Source of the DNA: Daphnia carinata
Lineage: Eukaryota > Arthropoda > Branchiopoda > Diplostraca > Daphniidae
Assembly: GCF_022539665.2 (NCBI RefSeq)
Contig: NC_081331.1
Span: forward strand, 2,576,501-2,640,500
Reading direction: 5' to 3'
Length of the DNA stretch: 64,000 bases
The translations under genes were made by a program, and so were the position numbers. A model generated the notes under the pieces. It did no database searches. It worked only from the letters and a program-made list of their open reading frames with translations, and was not told where the DNA came from. Below are positions 1-10,369 of the stretch, in pieces (the first letter of the stretch is position 1; the number at the start of each line of letters is the position of its first letter).

Positions 1-3000
1 TTCCATCGAACGGTGATTACAACCAAGTTCATTTGACGTGGGCACAACTTCACGCTAGTTTAACTCCTTCGACCGATGCCGCGAGTTTAGTGTCTTCCAT
101 TACTAACAGTGGCAATACTTATGTCACCAGTGGTAGCGGATCTGGGCCCGCTCCTCCAGTAGGACCTCCAGCCCCACCTGTTATTGGTCCTCCAGCTCCT
201 CCAACTCCTATACGGCCACCATCTCCGACCGTTGTCCCAACACGTCCAGGTGGAATTGGTTCAACTATTGGCTCAACAATCGGTTCAACAATAGGTTCCT
301 TAATTCCAGGTGGCATTGGGTCAGGCATTGGCTCAGCTATCGGTTCAACGATTGGGTCTCTAGTGCCATTCACTCCGCAACCTCCAGCTCCTCCGCTCAC
401 CTTTGCACCTTCATTGTTTGACGGAAGAACAAATTCTTACGGATCAACATTCGCCACTGCTGGAGCTCCTGCTGCCCAACCGCAATTGTATCAACAAGAG
501 CAGCAGCAAGAACAACAACAGTCTCCCACTTACGTTCTTTTGCCGGCTAGTCCACCAGCCCCAGCTGGGCCACCTTCAAGTTATAGCCCTTCCTTCGCAA
601 GTCCACAGCAACAACAAGATCAATTTCCCAGTTACGTTTTTGTACCGGCCAGTGCACCAGTGGGGCCTCCAGCAAGTTACAGCCCATCATTTTCCGATGT
701 TCAACTGCAACAACAAGAAAAGCTTCCGCGCTACGTTCTTCCACCGGCCAGTCCACCAGCAGACCCGCCATCAAGTTATAGTTCTTCATATTCGAGTCCT
801 CAACAGCAACAACAGCAGAGTTCGCCAGCTGGACCAACCATCATCATTTACTCGGGATCGTCCTCTTCTCCTAGCCAACAAAGTGACTCAGGATCGCAGT
901 ACGGTGGACAATCATCATTCAGTAGCCCACCATCTAATCCTCAATCTTACCAAGAATCCTTTAGCGCCCCTCCAGCCAATCCATCGTCCTATCAACAATC
1001 CTTCAGTAGCCCCCCACAACAGTATTTCAGCAATCCCCCTGCAGCTCCTTCTGCTAATCCCCCATCATACCAACAAACTTTCAGCAATCCGCCTGCTCCA
1101 CCTCTAGCCAATCCTCCATCGTACCAGCAATCTTTCAGCAGTCCACCTGCAAATCCGCCATCTTATCAGCAATCCTTCAGTAACCCACCGGCTGCACCTC
1201 CTGCTAATCCTCCATCATACCAGCAGTCATTTAGTAGTCCACCTGCAAATCCTCCATCGTACCAGCAGTCATTTAGTAGTCCACCTGCAAATCCTCCATC
1301 GTACCAGCAGTCATTTAGCAGTCCACCTGCAAATCCTCCGTCATACCAACAAATTTTCAACCCACCGGCTGCAGCTCCTGCCAATCCTCCATCATACCAG
1401 CAATCTTTTAGTAGTCCACCTGCAAATCCTCCATCATACCAACAGACTTTCAGCAATCCACCGGCTGCGCCTCCAGCGAATCCTCCATCATACCAACAGA
1501 CTTTCAGTAACCCCCCGGCTGCACCACCGGCCAATCCTCCATCGTACCAGCAATCTTTTAGCAGTCCACCTGCGAACCCGCCATTTTATCAACAATCCTT
1601 CAGCAATCCACCAGCTGCACCTCCAGCGAGTCCACCATCTTATCAACAACCATTCCTTTCTCCACCGGCAAATCCTCCAGCGAACCCACCTTCGTTTAAT
1701 TACGAATCTTTCAGTCCATCTTTCAATCCTCCGTCTGCCCCTAGTTTCAATCCTCCGTCTGCCCCTAGTTTCAATAACTACGCACCAGCTACTCAGCAAA
1801 CTTTCAATCCTCCAGCGGCTCCTAGTTCAACCAATTACGCTCCGTCTAGCCAACAGTTTTTCAGCCCGCCTCAACCTCAGGCAGCTCCGCAGCCGCCTGC
1901 ACCTCCACAGCCACCAGCTCCTCCGCAGAGCCTTTTCAATTCTTACGGCGAGCCCATTGGATTGGCTGGAGTGCCAATCCGACCTAGCGCTCAGCAACAA
2001 CAACAACAACTACCCAGCTATGTTCTGTCACCAGCCAGTCCGCCAGCACCGGTAGGTCCTCCGGCAAGTTACAGCTCATCTTTTTCGAGTCCTCCAGCAC
2101 AAACTTTTCAGGATCCTATTCCAGTTTCCAATCCGTCTTATCAAGTGGCTGTATTATCACCACCTTCGGTAACTTACGTTCAACAACAACAACCTGTTAT
2201 TCTCCAACAGCAACAACAGCCTGTTTTTCTCCAACAGCAACAACAACCTATCGTGGTCCAGCAACAACGACCGGTTGTGGTACAACAACAACAGCCCATC
2301 GTTGTCCAGCAGCAGCAGCAAGCGCCCATTCTTGTCCAACAACAGAGACCCGTCTTGGTTCAACAGCAGCCCGTTCTCGTTCAACAACAACCAGTCGTCG
2401 TCCAACAACAAAGGCCGGTCGTTGTCCAGGAACAACAACCCGTCTTCGTTCAGCAGCAACCGCCTGTTCTTCTTCAACAACAACCTGTTGTAGTCCGGCA
2501 ACAACGGCCCATCATCGTGCAGCAACAAGCACCGGTATATGCCCAACAACAACAACAACAATCCTCTTATGATAGTTACCAACCATCTTACCAACAGCCG
2601 GCTTACCAGCCATCGTTCCAGCCATCGTACGAGCCTGCTTATCAGCCCGTTATTCAACAAGTCGCACAGCCAGTTCTTCAACCCGTTGTCCAGACAGCCG
2701 TTCTGCAGCCAGTTCGGGCAGTCTTCGATCCCGTTTACCGTCCAGCTGCGCCCACGCAAGTATTCCGTGTGCCCTTCAAAGCACAGAAGAGCAATAAAGC
2801 TAAGGCAAAGGGTAAAGAAGGCAAAGGCAGAGATAAGTTCAAAAGCAAAGGAAAAGGTCCGTCCAACACGTACGACGCTCCATCCAATAGTTACGGAGCG
2901 CCGCCATCGTATAATTACCAACCATCCGCTCCACCAGTCAATCCTCCAGCACAGGACGAACCAGCATTCGATAGCCTTGTGGAAGTATTGCAGCCGCAGT

Positions 3001-3821
3001 TAGACATTCAATACCAGTACAAATATTCTGGACCACCAATTATGGGACGCGGTGAAAAAGCATCCAAGAAGCTCAAGAAACTCTTCTATAAGGGAGCCAT
3101 CCTTTTGGGCGGATTAGGAGCTATTACAGCTGCACCCATCGTTCCTGGAGTCATCGGTGGCAGGAAGAAACGTGAAACTCGACAGCGGGACGATATCCTG
3201 CTACCCAATTTGACTCCTTCAACTGAGATGATGCAAGATTCATACAGTCCCAATCCTAAAATCAAACAGGATTTATTGGCAGCGGAGAAAGTTATTTCCC
3301 ATTCGGATAATAACTCGTCGTTGTTTGACAGCTTGCCGTTCCAGGGAGCTCCCATTCCAAAGAAATTGCGCAAAGAGCTTGCACGTTATCTGCCGCCAGC
3401 TGAAGCCATCAACGACGCAGAGTGCCTTCAGAAATCTTTCTGTGAAAATCTTATCGAACTGAATGACTCACCTTTTCAGGACAGTTTTCTCTTTTTCTAC
3501 GCAGCGTGAGTACCTTTCACACTATATCTACCTAAATTTATTCATTTTTTTCTGGTTTCCCCTGACTGTTATACAAGGCGTTACATGAAAACAAACCCGT
3601 ACTATTCGTCTTGTTTGACACGAGAGCTATGGTGCAAGAATGACTCGCTTAAAGAATCGAATGACATAAGATCAGCATCCCGTTATGCAAGAGAAGTTAA
3701 GTCATCTAGTGCCCTTTTTTGGTATCGGGTGGAGGGCTTGGTTAATCAGGATGGCAGTCAAAGGCTTTCACCTATTTATGGGAGGTGTTTGTCTCTTATT
3801 GGATTATGTAGAGCAGTATAA
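1..3821 (+). CDS. Very large Pro/Gln/Ser-rich tandem-repeat protein with C-terminal cysteine domain (5' partial)
   Basis: Exons are <1..3505 and 3578..3821, joined by a 72-bp intron (GTGAGT donor, phase 2). The frame is already open at base 3, so the N-terminus and any signal peptide lie outside; about 1,248 residues are visible. Successive segments are a Gly/Ile/Ser repeat built on IGST (nt 247-365), a long tandem array of PPANPPSYQQSFS-like units (nt 913-1690), a Gln-rich stretch with VVVQQQ units (nt 2175-2560), a Lys/Gly-rich basic patch (nt 2790-2865), a hydrophobic segment (nt 3090-3160) followed by GGRKKRE, a likely furin-type cleavage site, and a C-terminal domain with cysteine pairs CLQKSFC, CLTRELWC and CLSLIGLC. 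The composition resembles structural extracellular proteins such as cuticle, eggshell or silk-like matrices, but I recognise no family. A polyadenylation signal at 4065 fits. The exon join is well supported by phase; the function is inference. Confidence 0.8.
247..365 (+). repeat. IGST-type short tandem repeat inside the coding sequence
   Basis: The coding sequence repeats a 12-base theme (roughly ggttcaacaatt) encoding Ile-Gly-Ser-Thr units, interrupted once by a Pro-Gly-Gly spacer. It is a Gly-rich flexible segment of the large repeat protein. Confidence 0.7.
913..1690 (+). repeat. Coding tandem array of NPPSYQQSFS-like units
   Basis: Units of about 36-51 bp encode Asn-Pro-Pro-Ser-Tyr-Gln-Gln-(Ser/Thr)-Phe-Ser followed by Ser-Pro-Pro-Ala or Asn-Pro-Pro-Ala-Ala-Pro-Pro-Ala. 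Around 1230-1330 several neighbouring units are almost identical in DNA, which points to recent duplication or gene conversion, so copy number probably varies between individuals. Confidence 0.85.
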
Positions 3822-5879
3822 AAATAGACTCATTGCGACGAAGTAGGTAGTTTTGCAAGGTTTCGAAATGTCTGTTTATTTTTAAAAAATCATCCGTAAC
3901 GTGTTCGATAAAATAACCGGTTGAACTCCAAGTGCCAAGCAGTGTCCGTGTGTGCCCTCGAGGCCAATAGGCGATTAGGTCCTTTTGCAACCAAATGCCG
4001 TCTACAGTGGCTTGTATTTGGTGATGTGTGATATCTGAGTACTACGCGACTTGGTTGTTTAAAGAATAAAACCATAAAGATTATTTTGAAAATGGATTCC
4101 ATCCACCGCGAAAATAGAAGATTAAATCAGCCTATTAGCAGATAGAAGATCGAAATGTTGAATTGGCGAACAAGCGTGTTTTTTCATTGCTTGTATTGAC
4201 ATTGTATTGTATTTACAAACAGCATTGAGTCTATAGGGATAAAAACCTGTTTCGTTTTCGGCAACCAGCTCGTTCCTACGACCAGCAGATGTCTTGAACG
4301 AGCTCAGAGTACTGTTTTTAAAAGAATAATAGTAAAAAAAAACGTAGTCATGCGCAAAAGGCAAACTAAAGTAGGGCTGTTTTTAAGGAATTCCTTTAGC
4401 TTTTTTATCAACGAAGCGCAGGTTTTAATTGTCACATTAGAAGCAAATGGTATTAGAACCCATTGCGCAGCTTTCTTCTTTTCAACCTTTAATAGAAAAA
4501 CACGTTTGTCTGGTATAAAAATAGCCTCTCATTTCTCTTTAAATCGATAAGAAATTCAGGTCAAATATCCACGGTGTCAAGCAAAGTGTACTTTTACATT
4601 TTGATAGTAAACTATACGTCGACAATTGAAGCTTGATACCAAGTTGTCAATGACCCTCTTAACGTCCATTCCCGCATGCAACATTCCTTGTTTTTATCTC
4701 TATCGACTACGCTAATGACAGCAGCTGACTTATACGACGTTCTTAGCCGATAAACAAGCCCCATAAACATCGATCGTGTCCTATTTTTCCTATACGTTTG
4801 ATTCAAGTCTTAACTATGGGATTTAGCATCAATGAGATCGGCAAAACTAGTAATGTGTAGTATGCACGTGTACATCAGCTATAAATATGTCCTCATTTGA
4901 CTCGAGGCAGTCTTTATTTATTGCCAAACAGCCGTGACGTGATGCAAGTCGTCGACGGCATTCCAACATCGACCCCATGCCCTACAGCAAGTCTATATTT
5001 GTTGTCGCGCTTTTGGTGCCGCATTCGATTGCATTACGACATAGGGTTCTCCGCCTTGTATTCAGCCTGGACTTCGTGAATTTTATTCATTGAAATCAAA
5101 GATGAGTACTGTGTATCTGCGCACATCGCGTGACGAAGTTTCCATACATGCCTTGTCGCGTTATTTATATTTTCTCTACAAAAATAACAAAAACAAAACT
5201 CTTGGTAGAACTTGGAAATGCGTGAAGTCGGACAGCTCGCGCCTTGTTTGCTACTGTGCCAAAGTGATGACGCAGTTGGTTGAAATCACGTAATGGCAGT
5301 ACGACATTTGCTACAATATCGTGCTGTCGTAAAGCAACGCGATTACAGAAACTTCGGGACTGGCTTGCGTTATCTCAGTAGATTGTCCTTGTGAGAAATA
5401 TCGCATGCAACTTACTTCAATATAGCGATCCAAGGTAAAAAAAAAAGCATCAGCGTGTCGTTCTGCCGCTCATAAATCGACTCAATCGGGACTTGTTCTT
5501 GAAGTCTTAGTTGCGTTTCCTTTTGACGGTATTGCAACAGCGATGACACTATTATGTTCCAAAGAATCCAAGTTAAACCGATGGATTTTAGACGGCAATT
5601 TATTGTGCAACCACTATTGACTATTGTTTGATTGTTCTCGTTGAGCAAAAACTTTCTACATGCTATTCAAAAAGTCAGACGTGACTAAAAAGGCGATCGA
5701 TTGAATTGGCAATTCAATTGCCATACATGGTTTATCAGACCCCCTTTGTGGATCTAGAAACATACCAAATCGATATTCAGTTATTTGGGAGAAGGAATTA
5801 ATGTCTCTTCATTTTCTTTCTCAGTTTATATAGGACGTAATCTAATTCTGTCCTTTTTTGTCTTACTGGCTATATTTAG
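3822..5879. other. Gap without a recognised gene
   Basis: The first 250 bp are probably 3' UTR of the large repeat protein. The rest is AT-rich with only short unsupported ORFs. An upstream exon for the terminal exon at 5880 should lie here if that gene is intact. A short ATG-initiated reading frame at 5293 that could splice in phase (GTGAGA donor near 5392) was seen, but it carries no cysteine pair. Confidence 0.4.
4065..4070 (+). terminator. Candidate polyadenylation signal AATAAA for the large repeat protein
   Basis: AATAAA lies 244 bp after the stop codon of the large repeat-protein gene, with no closer hexamer seen. Confidence 0.4.
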
Positions 5880-6078
5880 CTTGTCACCTGAAGTGGACAC
5901 GAACCCTTGGTTGCAGCAGTCATTGACCGCTGCCAAGAAACAAAAGTGCAGTGAATTTTATTGCATTAAAAAGACGGAAGTGAATGAAGAGGAAGGTTTG
6001 GATGCTGATGATGACAACACGAGTGGAACAAAATCCGATCAACCTACAGAACCTGAAGGACCGCCATTAACTGCTTAA
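5880..6078 (+). CDS. Orphan terminal exon of a probable cysteine-pair protein
   Basis: A strong pyrimidine tract ends in TATATTTAG at 5879, followed by an open frame entered in phase 2. It reads LSPEVDTNPWLQQSLTAAKK, then KCSEFYC and a very acidic tail rich in Glu, Asp, Thr and Pro, ending in TAA at 6076-6078. The Cys-x4-Cys pair and the phase-2 entry resemble the last exons of the flanking genes at 1-3821 and 8506-9570. I could not find a convincing upstream exon, so this may be part of a gene with a distant first exon or a remnant. The hydrophobic stretch in the same frame just upstream is better explained as intron pyrimidine tract than as a signal peptide. A candidate AATAAA lies at 6525. 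Confidence 0.4.
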
Positions 6079-8505
6079 TTGCGGGAACATCATTATTGTT
6101 TATCATGTATACCATATACGCATTTTTAGTAGGATGGAATGATGTTTTTGTATTCTTATCTCATTCGCCGCAATGCACGTCAAAGTAGACTAACTCCATT
6201 TTCATTATCATTGACATAGCCTGTAAAGCCAAACAACAAAGAAGTGCATATAGCTCACAGCAGGCCTGGAGTCAATACATTCTATAATTTTCACGTTGTG
6301 TCCAGTTTTGAATATGTATACCTCTAACATACAGAAACTTTATTTCACCACCATTTTCCCTGTGCCGATTTAAATACTATAAGGTATCTGAGAAGACAAA
6401 TTGCATACAGGAAAATAATTAGTCGATTGCTCCGAAATTTCCTGTTACGGAAACCTCTATTTTGTTTCCTCTGTAAATGGCTGCAAGAATTAGCCAAGAC
6501 CATCGGTTCTTACCAGGAAAGAAGAATAAAATATCTCAACATTTTTTACCGTATTTTTTAGGCTGACGCATCTAATTGCATTACAGCTCCAAGGTGTAGG
6601 AGACTTTGACTTGTGGACATCTTTCGTACCTTCAGTTGCTGTTACGCTTGTTCCATTGTGTTTTCCTTCAATCAGCCGTCGGGAATTTACGATCTTTCCT
6701 GCTTTTATCGTTATTATCAAAAAGAATTTTTCTTTGAAAATCTTGGCATTGCGCAGCAGTTTTCCCGAAATGGAATACTGAACATTAGCTGAAACATGGT
6801 ATGCTGAAAGACGACGAAAAAGGGAAGTTGCAAAAATAATGCCGCATAGATCTAAAAGGTGCAAGGAGCAAAGCCAAAACAAAAAACTTTGGGTACTAGT
6901 AACATCGAACGTTCGCGTAACAGGTTAGCGACAAATAACCGCAGATAACTAATAAAGTACAATGTCGAAGTCTTCGATCTGTTCGAACGGCAGCAGCTTT
7001 ATTCTTCCTTGTTTAATAAGCACCAGATGCCAATGGGCTTCTTCTCTATATGCAGAATTCAGCCTACGTGCTTCAATGCTGACATATTGTAATTCGGTCA
7101 CACGTCAGTATCCCGTTATGTTACGGGAATATACAAAAAAGGAAGGAAACGAACGTATCATGCTAAAAAGTCTTCCTTATAATCATACAGAGAAACTAGA
7201 TGCTACCAAACTGTTCCCGAAATAAATATCAAGTAAATTCCATGTCACTGTGGATGGTGAACCCGTTAGCGAATGATTGAACATCATACTGTTTGATTCA
7301 TTTGAACTGATGTTAGATGTTGGCATATTTAAGACTACTAATTTTGAAATCATAACAATTTAAACTATTCGAAAGCCACAAAAAAGTCTATTTCTTTCTT
7401 ACATCATGATGTAACTAGCAGGCATTGTCCGCCGTTTCTATCGTATTGTCATTCGTATCGAGCGGAAGCAATTAGTTGTTGCCGTACACTCAGAAGCGAA
7501 GCAACAATGTGTTTTGACGTGCGCTACGTTGCATAACAAGGGAAATGATGCTACCTGGAATGTTTCTTTTTACCGTTTAATATTTCGCTACGTGCCAATA
7601 GCCCGTACTGTGACACACTAGTCTAATGCAGCATATTGAAACAGATTTCACGCCGAGTACTTAACGATTTCCTTTTCCCGTCACGTTACTACCGAAGCTC
7701 TGCTAAGTTGTTAGCATAGATATGCCCAAAAAAGTGAACACACATATTTGACGGACGCTAGAAGAATCTAACGGAAGGGAAAGCGTTGCAAACAAAGAGA
7801 GATCTGTCTCGCATGGACACCATCAACCTTGGACGGATCCGCATCCTTTCGCTGACGTTCATATTATACGCATAAGTTAAACTTTACTCTTTTCATTCGA
7901 TAATCTCTGGATTAAAAGTATACTGAAAAGTTTCTAATGTGTCAGCGAGAAAACTGCTTGCACTATTGCACATAAGACAATGATACGGTGGTTGAATTTC
8001 TATTGTTCGCTCCTTCCTCCGGCGTCCGGATGGACGCATAGAGTTTGAAACTCACGAAGGGCGTCAATAATACCTAGTATATATGATGCCAGGTGTTGTG
8101 TAGAGGTTTTTGACGGCAAAAAAGTATGTAGAAAATACATCAAGACAGAAAGAAGGAAAAAGGAAGACGTGCGATATAAAAAGTCGACTGTCGCGCCTTA
8201 GTTGTATGCATTCACTTATACAGCGTCGTCCTGTTGCTTCCTCAACTCTCTTTGTCAGTGAAATATTGTTCTTTCTTCAAATTGAATTTATTTCTCCCGA
8301 GTGCAAAACTGAATTCTGTTTTTGACACGTCATTACTCTGACGTCCACAAAAGCAAACAGCCAAGAAGCTTCGAAAACGTGTAACCGGACCATTTGCACT
8401 GCTCAACGCGTAGAAATTTAGCTAAGTTTCAGGGTGGGTGTCCAACTTTCGACATAGGAGAAAATGCTATCCTTATTAATCTTTTGAAAATTAATTTTTA
8501 GGAAA
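6079..8505. other. Gap, mostly AT-rich, with a TATA-like site near its right end
   Basis: No coding segment could be supported. A minus-strand frame at 6490-6882 is open for 130 codons but shows no splice or family support. The last 330 bp probably hold the promoter and an untranslated first exon of the gene starting at 8506, because an acceptor-like TTAATTTTTAG ends four bases before its ATG. Confidence 0.4.
8175..8182 (+). promoter_or_regulatory. TATA-like element upstream of the small cysteine-pair gene
   Basis: TATAAAAA sits about 330 bp upstream of the ATG at 8506. The spacing fits a promoter only if a 5' UTR intron ends at 8501, where a good acceptor is present. Position and composition only. 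Confidence 0.3.
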
Positions 8506-9570
8506 ATGACAAACCAGGTTTTCATTGTGACCATGTTTTTGTTGGCTTTGGCGGCCAGAGCCATGAGTGCTTCCTTGTTGCACCAGTCCAGCATCGAAGA
8601 CGACAACGAAATCGATCACATGGAGTTGGCGAAGGCTGGCGATAAGATAACCATGCTGGAGATGACCAAAGCCCTCCTTCTGGAACAAGTAGCTCGGGCC
8701 ACATCAACTAGCGAAGTGTTGACACTCAACATTACGAATTTGGTTGTCCTGCTGGTCATCAAAGCCATTATTTTTGGCTTTGGATTTCTGGGCAGTTTTG
8801 GACGTCGGTCATCACCGCCTTCATTCGCCGAGTTTCTCATCGATCGAAATGATGTCATGATGGTGATGAGCTACGCGTTGGGTTCTGCCACTGAAGACTA
8901 CAACTGCCTCTACCAAACGGCATGTGACGAGCCAGAGTCCGCTCAGAGATACATGTCTGCTATCAAGATGCTTGTGAAAGGCGCAAAGATGTTCAAAAAG
9001 TAGGTTGATATGACAGAATATCCATGTCAATGGTTGCTTTATCCCCCATCGTTCCAGGTATGGTAAGTAAAAAGATATGGGGAAAGTATTAGACAAAAAA
9101 AATGGCGAAATACTTGCTGAACAGGGTACGTCTGTCTTAAGTGACATTCCGTTGTATTAAGTAATCGTTCTTCTGTGCATGGCGGAAGAAAACCATAAGG
9201 AAAATGAGGCCAGACATTACTGAAGGACAAGGATTTCCTATCTCAGCCAAAAGTCATGCAGAGTAGAAATTTTGGGGAAAAAAAGGGAATGTTCTTGTGG
9301 CGAGAAGTTTTATCTTCCATTACGTGTACCGGTAGTGTTGTCAATACTCGTGCATTTACGACTGACAATAATCTATTGTGGTCAAAGTTGTAATCAGAGA
9401 AAGCTCCAAGAATGAAAAAAAATGCAATAATCATGTTATTTTTCTTCCCTAGTGACATTAGCTTCAAACCTGATTTCGAAGATGTCATCTACGGTGTGGA
9501 AGAAGCCATCGAGTTCCGTAAAAGTGGTGGTCTCTGCCGCAAACAATATGTCTGCAAACCGATGGAATGA
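8506..9570 (+). CDS. Small signal-peptide/membrane protein with two C-terminal cysteine pairs
   Basis: Exons are 8506..8999 and 9453..9570 (453-bp intron, GTAGGT donor, phase 2), giving 203 residues. Residues 1-22 look like a signal peptide. Residues about 70-97 form a strongly hydrophobic segment ending in a Gly/Phe-rich turn and basic GRR. The first pair is C134-C140 (CLYQTAC) and the second C193-C199 (CRKQYVC), four residues from the end. The second exon is recognised because it carries the splice-compatible frame starting DISFKPDFEDV and a clean stop. If read through without splicing, the first exon ends in TAG at 9001-9003, which is really part of the donor. The architecture (hydrophobic segment, basic patch, Cys pair, helix, Cys pair) matches the C-terminus of the large repeat protein upstream. 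No known family is recognised; secreted or cell-surface localisation is inferred. Confidence 0.75.
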
Positions 9571-9694
9571 ATTTAACTTTCTGCGCATCACGCACAACAA
9601 TCTATCGCTTCTGGCTAAACCTAGTTCTGGACTCAATCGTTTTCTCTATTCGTTATTTATCGTCTTTACTAACTTTGGTAAACATATAAGCTAA

Positions 9695-9763
9695 CAATCC
9701 CAACTCTATCGATCTTCGGTCTTCCCACGTTCGTCCAGTTTGAATCGATCAGAGTTGGGATTG
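9695..9763. other. Near-perfect inverted repeat (hairpin) downstream of the small cysteine-pair gene
   Basis: Arms 9695-9713 and 9744-9763 are reverse complements over 19 pairs with a single one-base bulge, separated by a 30-base loop. It lies between the stop at 9570 and the AATAAA at 10011, so it may be in the 3' UTR of the upstream gene. It could be a structured RNA element, a microRNA-like precursor with a short stem, or the relic of a small inverted-repeat element. Confidence 0.55.
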
Positions 9764-10010
9764 ATACCTGATTTACAACTTTAAACTGCTTTGATTCCTT
9801 TCTTTGTATGCCTAAGAACATTTTGGCTTTGAGGCCATCACTTTCTTGTGACACCCAAACTATTGACAGAGCAGAGCATTTATAGATGTTTAGAACAACC
9901 ACTATATGATAATCGTGTACATAGGAGACTCCCGTTTATTTCGCGCTGTATGTGATCGTGTGCCTTTCCCCAGAAAAACTGTACTTCAAGGTTAATTCAA
10001 TGACAATGAA

Positions 10011-10016
10011 AATAAA
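10011..10016 (+). terminator. Candidate polyadenylation signal AATAAA for the small cysteine-pair gene
   Basis: First clear AATAAA after the stop at 9570; it would give a 3' UTR of about 440-460 bases that includes the hairpin at 9695. Confidence 0.35.
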
Positions 10017-10369
10017 GCTATTAGGTCCCCTATGATCAAGGCTGAAAATACTGAAACAACTACATAACGCCATTTGACCCACCCTTTTTTATTATTTTAT
10101 AGACAACTTTTATTTTCTCGTTTACCATTTCTTTTAGCCATTTTAGAGAGATCCAGTATCACCATTGATAACAATCCATCTTCCAATAACTAAAAACATT
10201 AATTCAACAATCCAATAACTACTATGATATCGCTGTATTGCACTATAACTACTTTGATTGCGCATAATTTAAAAACTTCATAGATTACGTGAAAACGAAC
10301 GTGCTAGTTAGAATTAACGTTCAATTTTGAGCCTTATGTGTGTATTTTTTCGAATTCTGAGAAGATTCG

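Noticed and set aside
403-1107. 234-codon + frame inside the repeat protein
   Set aside because: Out-of-frame shadow of the same Gln/Pro repeats.
119-2921. Long minus-strand open frames (119-400, 1166-1534, 2157-2921) opposite the large repeat protein
   Set aside because: They are antisense shadows of the repetitive coding sequence; periodic DNA keeps all frames open, and none has independent splice or family support.
5785-5879. Apparent signal-peptide-like stretch in frame with the exon at 5880
   Set aside because: There is no ATG in frame, and the hydrophobic residues come from a T-rich tract ending in TATATTTAG, which is better read as an intron 3' end.
6490-6882. 130-codon minus-strand frame containing SCNAIRC
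   Set aside because: A cysteine pair alone is weak; there is no signal peptide, no good splice sites and no similarity to the neighbouring family beyond that pair.
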